DNA of 7,372 nt from Candidatus Thalassarchaeaceae archaeon. Its GTDB lineage: Archaea; Thermoplasmatota; Poseidoniia; Poseidoniales; Thalassarchaeaceae. The stretch is from assembly GCA_013330385.1 (NCBI GenBank), contig DUIL01000129.1:1-7372 (forward strand). Direction: 5' to 3'. Shown here piece after piece: positions 1-5,284 of this stretch. The first letter of the stretch is position 1; each line of letters starts with the position of its first letter. The position numbers and the translations under genes were made by a program. Under the pieces are notes generated by a model. The model ran no database searches, was not told the DNA's origin, and saw nothing but the letters and a program-made list of their open reading frames with translations.

Positions 1-992
1 GCACAAATTAACATCCCCTCAATTAACAAGTGTGGGTCGCCTTCCATTATCATCCGATCAATGAATGTACCCGCGTCACCTTCATCAGCATTAGCAACTA
101 CATACTTGATAGCGGATTTTTCATCAGCTGCAGCCTTCCATTTGAAATGAGTAGGGAAGCCAGCACCTCCTCGACCTCGAAGTCCTGATTTCTTCAATTC
201 GCTCAAAACTCCTTCAGCCCCCAAATTCTTGGCATTGGAATATCCGGAATAAGCACCTAATTTTTTCATTGATTCAATATCTAGGGGATCAGCAATACCA
301 ATACGTTGTGTCGCAAATCTATTTTGACTAGAAAATTCTTCCAATGATTCAACCTCACCAATATATTTTGGATGGGACGAATGAGAAATATTCGTTATTG
401 AATCAACAACCGATAATGTCTCATCGGCATCAAGAGGGCCGAAACCAATTCTTTTTTCATTGACAAGTACCTCAAGCATTGGTTCTAGATGGAATAAACC
501 TCTGCTACCAGTACGGATCAAAGCAGCATCCTTAGGAATTTGGTCCAATAGAGATTGAGCAATTGACTCTGCTCCATAACTCATACTCAAACTATCCATA
601 CTCAAAAAGAATTGAAGTCCATCGCCGTCCTTGGAAATTGGAATTACTTCTTCATTCTCTCTAATTACAGCAGGACCGTTTGTGCATAAACCAGCACAGT
701 GAATTTTACCAACAACTTCACCAGAATTTTCAAGTTCGGTGATTATCGACTTGGAACCTCTAGCCCGGCAAGATTCTCCCACACAAACATGTACAGTTGA
801 ATCATCAGTATTTAGGTCAGAATAGTACCCTATTACACCTCTGACTTTAGCAGAAGTAGTTCCTGTCAATTCAGCAATTTCATGGATACGCGCGGTATTT
901 GGTTTTCCTTTTGTTCGAACTTCTTCCTTGAGAATATCAAGCAATTCATGGCCAGGTCGGCCTGGGTCCCAAACCGGCAAACTACCACTCAT
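1..992 (-). CDS. NAD-dependent formate dehydrogenase flavoprotein subunit, FdsG-FdsB (NuoE-NuoF) fusion, 3' end missing
   Basis: Seen: an open frame of 330 codons from ATG 992 that runs off the left edge, so the C-terminus is missing. Residues 10-60 match the helical N-terminus of NuoE/FdsG. The thioredoxin-like [2Fe-2S] domain follows with the canonical ligand spacing C70-x4-C75 and C99-x3-C103. Residues 160-200 (TGSRGLFHLEP, then RIGFGP) match the N-terminal part of FdsB/HoxF. The FMN/NADH domain begins with SGLRGRGGAGFP (269-280) and continues with NADEGDAGTF (301-310) and DRMIMEGDP. The GDAGTF/DRM wording is closer to formate dehydrogenase FdsB than to respiratory NuoF. Known role: this subunit passes electrons from the molybdenum subunit through Fe-S and FMN to NAD+. 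The 4Fe-4S binding end lies outside the window. fdhD sits 26 nt upstream on the same strand, which supports formate dehydrogenase over hydrogenase (HoxF) or complex I. The start is backed by AGGGGA 6 nt upstream. Confidence 0.88.
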   Translation of the reverse strand, partial: MSGSLPVWDPGRPGHELLDILKEEVRTKGKPNTARIHEIAELTGTTSAKVRGVIGYYSDLNTDDSTVHVCVGESCRARGSKSIITELENSGEVVGKIHCAGLCTNGPAVIRENEEVIPISKDGDGLQFFLSMDSLSMSYGAESIAQSLLDQIPKDAALIRTGSRGLFHLEPMLEVLVNEKRIGFGPLDADETLSVVDSITNISHSSHPKYIGEVESLEEFSSQNRFATQRIGIADPLDIESMKKLGAYSGYSNAKNLGAEGVLSELKKSGLRGRGGAGFPTHFKWKAAADEKSAIKYVVANADEGDAGTFIDRMIMEGDPHLLIEGMLIC

Positions 993-998
993 ACATTA

Positions 999-1005
999 TC
1001 CCCTA
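999..1005 (-). promoter_or_regulatory. Ribosome binding site of the formate dehydrogenase flavoprotein gene
   Basis: On the minus strand the sequence reads TAGGGGA, followed by six bases and then ATG at 992. It lies inside the 26 nt gap between the fdhD stop and this gene. No promoter-like element is obvious in that gap, so the two genes are probably read from one transcript. Confidence 0.5.
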
Positions 1006-1018
1006 ACTGTTCATCATG

Positions 1019-1819
1019 TTAATAGTTCGATATACGATGTGGTGTTGAATGAACAACCATTCTACCATCTCGAACAAAAGATAGTAAAGTAAGATTATGT
1101 TCTATTGCCATATCTACGGCCAAAGTACTAGCAGCACCGACAGAGGCCATTATAGGAATTCCGAATCTAATGCATTTCTGCACTAATTCAAAAGATGCAC
1201 GACCCGAAACGAATAGTAATGGGGGGGTTGAATAGATTGGTTGACGGATATATGAACCGATGAGTTTGTCTAGAGCATTATGCCTACCAATGTCTTCCCT
1301 AAGGGAAATCAATTCACAATCCTCTGAAAAAAAAGCAGCCGCATGAGTGCCTCCTGTTAATTCGAAAATTCGTTGGGAAGAAATTAAACTTTCAGCGGCT
1401 TGAGATATCGATGTTATATCTAGAGAAAAATTATCACGGAGTTTAGGGCCATGAGTATGTAATAGATTAGAAATTGATTCTTTACCACACACACCACAAG
1501 CTGATGATTTAGTAGTACGACGCCTATGCTCAGGCGCATCGAATTTGCATGAATCTTCTAAGATCACTTTCGCCTCATCGGAATCTATTGATAATGAATG
1601 CACATCTAAATTAGATTCGATAATTCCTTCAGAATATAACATTCCGAATATTAGGTCAATATCATCACCTGGTGTACGCATCGTTAGACCAAGTGAATGA
1701 TTTTCTCCACAATGTACTAATTTTATGGATAAAGCATTCTCAACAGCCAATGTATCTAGTGCGTGTATTCGATTCTGCAAATCGATACGTAGTACACTAC
1801 CCTCGCGAACTCCTTCCAC
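1019..1819 (-). CDS. fdhD: Formate dehydrogenase accessory sulfurtransferase FdhD
   Basis: FdhD carries sulfur from the cysteine desulfurase IscS to the bis-MGD molybdenum cofactor of formate dehydrogenase, and the enzyme is inactive without it (known for the family). Numbered from GTG 1819 (266 aa; E. coli FdhD is 277), the protein shows MRTPGDD near 47-53 and FGMLYSEGII near 58-67. The sulfur-carrying CGVCG loop has C108 and C111. It is followed by LTGGTHAAAF (154-163), REDIGRHNALDKLIG (174-188), SGRASFELVQK (205-215) and a C-terminal end PHRISNY. All key FdhD blocks are present. The frame stays open upstream to ATG 2053, but that would bury the divergent iscA-like gene. Alternative starts are ATG 1909 or GTG 1819. 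I chose GTG 1819 because it gives the normal family length and leaves a divergent promoter region. The start remains uncertain. It precedes the FdsB-like gene and is probably co-transcribed with it. Confidence 0.92.
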   Translation of the reverse strand: MEGVREGSVLRIDLQNRIHALDTLAVENALSIKLVHCGENHSLGLTMRTPGDDIDLIFGMLYSEGIIESNLDVHSLSIDSDEAKVILEDSCKFDAPEHRRRTTKSSACGVCGKESISNLLHTHGPKLRDNFSLDITSISQAAESLISSQRIFELTGGTHAAAFFSEDCELISLREDIGRHNALDKLIGSYIRQPIYSTPPLLFVSGRASFELVQKCIRFGIPIMASVGAASTLAVDMAIEHNLTLLSFVRDGRMVVHSTPHRISNY

Positions 1820-1878
1820 ACCTTTCAGACAACGTTCAAGTGTATTTGATTGACGGATGAGTGGATCTGACTGGAATG

Positions 1879-1888
1879 TTGATATAAC
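1879..1888 (+). promoter_or_regulatory. Possible TATA-like promoter element for the iscA-like gene
   Basis: TTGATATAAC is centred about 24 nt before ATG 1908. That is where an archaeal TATA box would sit for a leaderless or nearly leaderless transcript. It could also be a bacterial -10 element, but I see no well-spaced -35. It lies in the short divergent region between fdhD (GTG 1819) and the iscA-like gene, so fdhD's promoter must be close by. This is a weak call based on position and composition only. Confidence 0.35.
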
Positions 1889-1894
1889 ACCAAC

Positions 1895-1902
1895 AAAAGG
1901 GA
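1895..1902 (+). promoter_or_regulatory. Shine-Dalgarno-like site deciding the iscA-like start
   Basis: AAAAGGGA ends five bases before ATG 1908. No comparable site precedes the upstream in-frame ATG at 1857, so the shorter product is preferred. If the TATA-like element at 1879-1888 is real and the mRNA is leaderless, this match would be fortuitous. Confidence 0.4.
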
Positions 1903-1907
1903 CAATC

Positions 1908-2294
1908 ATGAGTGAATGTGACAGTAAAGGTGTTGCTCTTCCAATTATCGCACCAACAGAAATTATTGAAGTGTCAATAGAAGCTACTGATTCCGCTCGT
2001 AAGGCTATGGTATCTGCTATAGGAAACGAGCATGATTCTAAAGTCATTATCATAAGCGTAGATTCGGGAGGTTGCTCAGGTTATTTGTATGATATGAAAA
2101 TTATAAGTGACCCAGGTGACGAATCCTATCAAATAGTGAGATTCGACAATATTAGAGTACTGATTCATAATGAGCATAGCACCATGTTGAATGGACTTAT
2201 ACTAGATTATAATGATTCATTAATGGGTGGAGGATTTACAATGGCGAATCCTAATGCAGACAAGACATGTGGATGCGGTCAATCATTCAGATAA
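1908..2294 (+). CDS. A-type iron-sulfur cluster carrier (HesB/IscA/ErpA family)
   Basis: A-type carriers hold an Fe-S cluster in transit and pass it to target enzymes. The 128 aa product has the three diagnostic cysteines: C56 in SGGCSGYLYD (53-62) and C121/C123 in the C-terminal CGCGQSF. MGGGFTMANPNA (106-117) corresponds to the family's segment before the CGC motif. The length is slightly above the usual 105-120 aa because of a roughly 20-residue N-terminal lead. The start at 1908 follows AAAAGGGA; an in-frame ATG at 1857 would add 17 unconserved residues. The gene is transcribed away from fdhD and the FdsB-like gene. Supply of clusters to that Fe-S-rich enzyme is my inference from position. 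Sequence alone does not separate IscA, ErpA and SufA, so no symbol is given. Confidence 0.9.
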   Translation: MSECDSKGVALPIIAPTEIIEVSIEATDSARKAMVSAIGNEHDSKVIIISVDSGGCSGYLYDMKIISDPGDESYQIVRFDNIRVLIHNEHSTMLNGLILDYNDSLMGGGFTMANPNADKTCGCGQSFR

Positions 2295-2304
2295 TTCTAT
2301 TGAA

Positions 2305-3435
2305 TTAACGACTTCTGAGTTTCTCTAAATCATTGAAATCCATTTTCTCGCCTCTTTCGACCCAGTCAGCTAATGACATTAATGGTGAAATTCGCAAGAG
2401 TCCTAAATGACGAGTAAATAGGTATAGAGTGGGATCGAATTGCTCTATGATTTGGTTTTGAAAATTTAACCTGACCGGTTCTGCACGATATCGGAAAAAA
2501 GATATCTCAACAGCAACACCAATGATGGTTGCTGTGTATAGGACCAATAAAACGGTTAACGAGAAAATCACGGGATCTCCAAACATCTGACCGCTTCGAA
2601 GTTGTGAGCCATATACTAATTGACGAGATAGAAGGAACAAAAGCCCCACACCTACCCAAGGGCCCAGCATATCTTCAACAAAGGTACCCATAGGAAGTAA
2701 GCGTCTATTCCCAGTATCTGCAAACACCATCGTACTCAGCGTTGCTGCTCGTATCACGGAAATAAAAGCAACGATAACCATGTAAAATGCAGTAGAAAGA
2801 ACTAGTACGGATTTAGAATCGAATGGGAGATAAGATACAACCAGAAAGGCAAAAAGGCCTAGAAATGCAGTAATAGGCATCCTGTTAATAGCTGAAAGAA
2901 TTCTATCCGGATTTTTAATTCCATCTTCAACACGAGGAATACCAATAATCTCCCAACGAGTTATCTTTTGAACGATTATAGCGATACGGATTAATGCCTT
3001 TCTCTCAATAAGTAGCCACTCAAAAAACCAAATGATTGGCATCAGAGGGATTGCAATAATTGCCGCAAAAAGTCCAAGAAATGGCCAAACCACCAAAGCG
3101 GGCATCAAAAGAAAATGCTTGATTTGTAAAGGAAAAAGAAGATCAGATTCAATCCTTGATTGCCGTTCTGGATCAATATTCACTAATCTAGCTTCTTGAT
3201 CTAATTCTTGACGGAATCGACTTAATGGCAAACCCGCATCGAGGACTCTTCTTACCTTCTCTCGATAATGCTCGTGTTCAGGTTCGACTCCAGCCCACCA
3301 TCGCCAACCAATTGAAAGAGGTATGGCTAACAACAGGGGCGCAATCAGCACTAGAATCGCAATTAAGAGGGACTCTAGATGAGGGCTCACAGGCTTACCG
3401 CGCCAATCAACATCAAGAAGGAAACGGTATAACAA
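2305..3435 (-). CDS. Multi-pass membrane protein of unknown function
   Basis: I do not recognise this 376 aa protein. It has strongly hydrophobic segments near residues 22-44, 107-143 (long enough for two helices), 187-203, 208-228, 258-273 and 288-312, so about six or seven membrane spans. A charged soluble loop at about 50-105 contains EPEHEHYREK and many Arg/Glu residues, and it separates the first span from the rest. A second polar stretch at 144-185 is rich in Lys, Arg and Asp. The C-terminal 60 residues are polar and end KLRSR. No transporter, enzyme or sensor motif is evident. The only usable start in frame is TTG 3435; the frame stays open upstream to about 3513 without ATG or GTG. 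It converges on the iscA-like gene (10 nt apart) and diverges from sodN, so it is probably its own transcription unit. Confidence 0.75.
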   Translation of the reverse strand: MLYRFLLDVDWRGKPVSPHLESLLIAILVLIAPLLLAIPLSIGWRWWAGVEPEHEHYREKVRRVLDAGLPLSRFRQELDQEARLVNIDPERQSRIESDLLFPLQIKHFLLMPALVVWPFLGLFAAIIAIPLMPIIWFFEWLLIERKALIRIAIIVQKITRWEIIGIPRVEDGIKNPDRILSAINRMPITAFLGLFAFLVVSYLPFDSKSVLVLSTAFYMVIVAFISVIRAATLSTMVFADTGNRRLLPMGTFVEDMLGPWVGVGLLFLLSRQLVYGSQLRSGQMFGDPVIFSLTVLLVLYTATIIGVAVEISFFRYRAEPVRLNFQNQIIEQFDPTLYLFTRHLGLLRISPLMSLADWVERGEKMDFNDLEKLRSR

Positions 3436-3487
3436 TGACTCAAAGCCTTGTTGAGTAGGGTAACGGGAATCGCCATAGAACCTAAAC

Positions 3488-3495
3488 TTGATAAT
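3488..3495 (+). promoter_or_regulatory. Possible promoter element for sodN-sodX
   Basis: TTGATAAT is centred about 24 nt before ATG 3516, the same distance as the TATA-like element of the iscA-like gene. It could be an archaeal TATA box or a bacterial -10 (GATAAT); no -35 at a good distance is seen. It lies in the divergent region of about 80 bp between the membrane-protein gene and sodN. I see no clear inverted repeat suggesting a Nur- or Fur-type operator. Confidence 0.35.
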
Positions 3496-3507
3496 GAAAT
3501 CGCCCTT

Positions 3508-3512
3508 AGGTG
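3508..3512 (+). promoter_or_regulatory. Ribosome binding site of sodN
   Basis: AGGTG lies three bases before ATG 3516 and six before ATG 3519. It overlaps the possible GTG start at 3510, which argues against that longer form. Confidence 0.4.
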
Positions 3513-3515
3513 TCT

Positions 3516-3959
3516 ATGATGGAAGAATATATGATAGCAGAAGCGCATTGCGATGGGCCATGTGGTGTTTACGACCCGGCGAGTGCCAGAATTGCCGGTG
3601 AGGCAGTTCAATCAATGACTAAGAAAATGATTGCATTAGATAATCCAGGTACGGAAAATCATGAGCAATTTATTGCATACCTAAACACAATGTCAAGATA
3701 TGCAGCAATTAAGGAAGAAGAAGCACAGAAATGTAAGGATGAACTATTGGTTCTTTGGACTGATTTCTTCAAGCCACAGCACCTCGAATCCAACCCTGAA
3801 CTTCACAACACTTTCTGGCAAGCAGCAAAACTATGTAGTGCTTGCAAGGTCGAGGTTTCTGATGTCCATGCTCAAGAATTGATGGATGCAATTGAAGAAA
3901 TTCACAATGTATTCTGGACTACTAAAGGCCGTGAGGTCCCATGGATTCGCGCATCATGA
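3516..3959 (+). CDS. sodN: Nickel superoxide dismutase precursor
   Basis: This enzyme converts superoxide to oxygen and hydrogen peroxide at a nickel site held by the first residues of the mature protein. After a short leader ending AEA, the mature chain would begin HCDGPCGVYD (11-20), the nickel hook. In mature numbering this gives His1, Cys2, Cys6 as ligands plus Asp3 and Tyr9. The rest is typical of the four-helix subunit: SMTKKMIALDNPG (33-45), AIKEEEAQKCKDELLVLWTD (64-83), FFKPQHLESNPELH (84-97) and the C-terminal IHNVFWTTKGREV (129-141). The mature length is about 137 residues, longer than the 117 of Streptomyces and like marine cyanobacterial forms as I recall them. The leader is only about 8-10 residues, shorter than in many homologues. 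Start codons GTG 3510, ATG 3516 and ATG 3519 are all possible; the AGGTG site favours 3516 or 3519. Extra cysteines are at 73, 107 and 110. The gene overlaps sodX. Confidence 0.96.
   Translation: MMEEYMIAEAHCDGPCGVYDPASARIAGEAVQSMTKKMIALDNPGTENHEQFIAYLNTMSRYAAIKEEEAQKCKDELLVLWTDFFKPQHLESNPELHNTFWQAAKLCSACKVEVSDVHAQELMDAIEEIHNVFWTTKGREVPWIRAS
3933..3937 (+). promoter_or_regulatory. Ribosome binding site within sodN that decides the sodX start
   Basis: GAGGT lies three bases before ATG 3941, about the same spacing as the site before sodN. It is too far (18 nt) from the alternative in-frame ATG 3956. It favours a sodX start inside the end of sodN. Confidence 0.4.
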
Positions 3960-4249
3960 AAGTACAAGTTAATGGCGACTCGATGTGGCCGACGCTAGTC
4001 GATGGTGATATTGCTAAGTTTGAAAGTGTTGAAGATACGGCCTTTAGAATAGGGCAAATCGTTCTTGCTAAACATCCTTTCAAAACAGATTTGATTTTGA
4101 TAAAACGCATTTCATCAATTAATGAGAATGGTGTTTTCCTAGTTGGAGATAATCCAGATCCTACTGCTAGTGAGGATAGTCATAACTTTGGACGCATTAG
4201 TGTAGCGGATATCATTGGTGTAAGGCAAAAAATGAGAATTGAACAGTGA
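3941..4249 (+). CDS. sodX: Nickel superoxide dismutase maturation protease (S26 signal-peptidase-like)
   Basis: SodX removes the leader of the SodN precursor so that the mature N-terminal histidine can bind nickel. The 102 aa product is a minimal S26 (LexA/signal peptidase I-like) domain. GDSMWPTL (12-19) holds the nucleophile Ser14. LILIKRI (51-57) holds the probable general base Lys55. GDNPDPTASEDSHNFG, in the C-terminal third, is the conserved box found in S26 peptidases. There is no membrane anchor, as expected for a cytoplasmic processing enzyme acting on a non-exported substrate. The start at 3941 follows GAGGT and overlaps sodN by 19 nt. The alternative ATG 3956 would give an ATGA overlap of 4 nt and a protein beginning MKVQVNGDSM. 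Either way the genes are translationally coupled. Proximity to sodN makes SodX much more likely than a phage repressor or LexA-type regulator. Confidence 0.93.
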   Translation: MDSRIMKVQVNGDSMWPTLVDGDIAKFESVEDTAFRIGQIVLAKHPFKTDLILIKRISSINENGVFLVGDNPDPTASEDSHNFGRISVADIIGVRQKMRIEQ

Positions 4250-4253
4250 AATG

Positions 4254-4260
4254 TTGATGT
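4254..4260 (+). promoter_or_regulatory. Weak TATA-like element before the phosphoglycerate dehydrogenase gene
   Basis: TTGATGT is centred about 26 nt before ATG 4283, inside the 33 nt gap after sodX. There is no Shine-Dalgarno match close to ATG 4283, so a leaderless transcript is possible. Read-through from sodNX is equally possible. The match is poor. Confidence 0.2.
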
Positions 4261-4282
4261 CACGATTTGCACTCAAAAACAC

Positions 4283-5248
4283 ATGGCGCGAATCGCTGTG
4301 ACTGATGGGATGGATGCGAAGGCCATTCAGAGTCTAATAAATGCAGGTCACGAAGTAATAGAAAGGCACTATTCAAAGGAAGAATTGGTAAATGGAGCTT
4401 TAGCCGGTTTCGATGCTGTAATTGTAAGAAGTGCAACGAAAATGACTTCTGAAGTAATTTCTTCATCAAATGGTTTGAGCTTTATTGGAAGAGGAGGAGT
4501 TGGAGTAGATAATATCGACATAGATGCTGCAACGAATCAAGGGATTGTTGTTTGTAATACCCCTAGAGCGTCCACACATAGTGTAGTCGAGTTGACTATC
4601 GGACACTTACTCACATCTTGCAGACATATTGCTCGAGGTGATAGAGGACTGCGTGCAGGATTATGGGAGAAAAAATCACTCAAGGGCACAGAACTATCGG
4701 GTAAAAGAATTGGATTTATTGGATTTGGAAGGATTGCCCAAGGGGTAGCTAATGTTGCCAATGCATTAGATATGGAATGTCATGCATATGATCCATATTT
4801 GCCTGAAGAAATTGCTAAGCAATTCAATTGCACACTCCATGACGATGTAGATTCGATTTTCCGTTTATGCACGCATATTACAATTCATTGTAACCTGACT
4901 GAAGAAACACACCATCTTGTAAATATCCATAGAATCGATTTGATGTCAGGCATTGGAGCAGACGGTGTCAGATGTGGAAATCATATAGTAAATTGCGCAA
5001 GAGGTGGGATTGTAGATGAAAATGCAGTTTTCTTAGCATTAGAATCAGGACAACTAACTTCAGCTGCTCTCGATGTTTTTGAAGTAGAGCCAGCAAATAA
5101 CAACCCTCTATTACAGCATCCAAATTTCCATGGGACACCTCATATTGGAGCAGCAACGTCTGAGGCACAATCTAGGATAGGTAGTGAAATGGAGACCTTG
5201 TTGACTGATCATTTCGCTGGAATTAAACCGCATTCTGCACTTAATTGA
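4283..5248 (+). CDS. serA: D-3-phosphoglycerate dehydrogenase, short form without ACT domain
   Basis: This is probably the first enzyme of serine synthesis, oxidising 3-phosphoglycerate to 3-phosphohydroxypyruvate with NAD+. The 321 aa protein has the full D-2-hydroxyacid dehydrogenase plan. It begins with the substrate-domain motif VRSATK (48-53), then GRGGVGVDNID (69-79) and CNTPRASTHSVVE (91-103). The NAD-binding motif is GFIGFGRIA (144-152), with the NAD-selective acidic residue Asp170 in AYDP. NCARGGIVDE (237-246) holds catalytic Arg240, DVFEVEP (264-270) holds catalytic Glu269, and TPHIGAAT (285-292) holds catalytic His287. The chain ends soon after the catalytic core, without the ACT or ASB regulatory domains of long SerA enzymes, so serine feedback through an ACT domain is not expected. 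A short insertion at about 222-233, before NCARGG, is unusual. Glyoxylate or hydroxypyruvate reductase is an alternative; the VRS/T and GRGG wording favours phosphoglycerate dehydrogenase. Confidence 0.85.
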   Translation: MARIAVTDGMDAKAIQSLINAGHEVIERHYSKEELVNGALAGFDAVIVRSATKMTSEVISSSNGLSFIGRGGVGVDNIDIDAATNQGIVVCNTPRASTHSVVELTIGHLLTSCRHIARGDRGLRAGLWEKKSLKGTELSGKRIGFIGFGRIAQGVANVANALDMECHAYDPYLPEEIAKQFNCTLHDDVDSIFRLCTHITIHCNLTEETHHLVNIHRIDLMSGIGADGVRCGNHIVNCARGGIVDENAVFLALESGQLTSAALDVFEVEPANNNPLLQHPNFHGTPHIGAATSEAQSRIGSEMETLLTDHFAGIKPHSALN

Positions 5249-5257
5249 ATGCAGTAG

Positions 5258-5264
5258 TTTATTT
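5258..5264 (+). promoter_or_regulatory. Possible TATA box for the dehydrogenase/5-alpha-reductase unit
   Basis: TTTATTT is centred about 24 nt before ATG 5285, within the 36 nt gap after the phosphoglycerate dehydrogenase gene. There is no Shine-Dalgarno-like sequence before the start, which is what a leaderless archaeal transcript would look like. Confidence 0.35.
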
Positions 5265-5284
5265 CCTAAACCCGAATTGTCAGT

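Noticed and set aside
1218..1334. Homopolymer runs (G run near 1220 and eight A near 1326) in fdhD as possible frameshift sites
   Set aside because: The fdhD frame is intact through both runs, with conserved motifs on either side, so there is no sign of slippage or pseudogenisation.
1857..1907. Earlier start of the iscA-like gene at ATG 1857
   Set aside because: It adds 17 residues with no family similarity and lacks a ribosome binding site. ATG 1908 has AAAAGGGA at a suitable distance.
1820..2053. N-terminal extension of fdhD back to the minus-strand ATG 2053
   Set aside because: It would cover the start and first third of the well-supported iscA-like gene on the opposite strand, and the extra 78 residues have no FdhD features. 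The GTG 1819 form has the normal family length.
3387..3611. Minus-strand 74-codon frame across the membrane gene start and sodN
   Set aside because: It lies antisense to the strongly conserved nickel-hook region of sodN and in another frame of the membrane gene. The product has no recognisable features.
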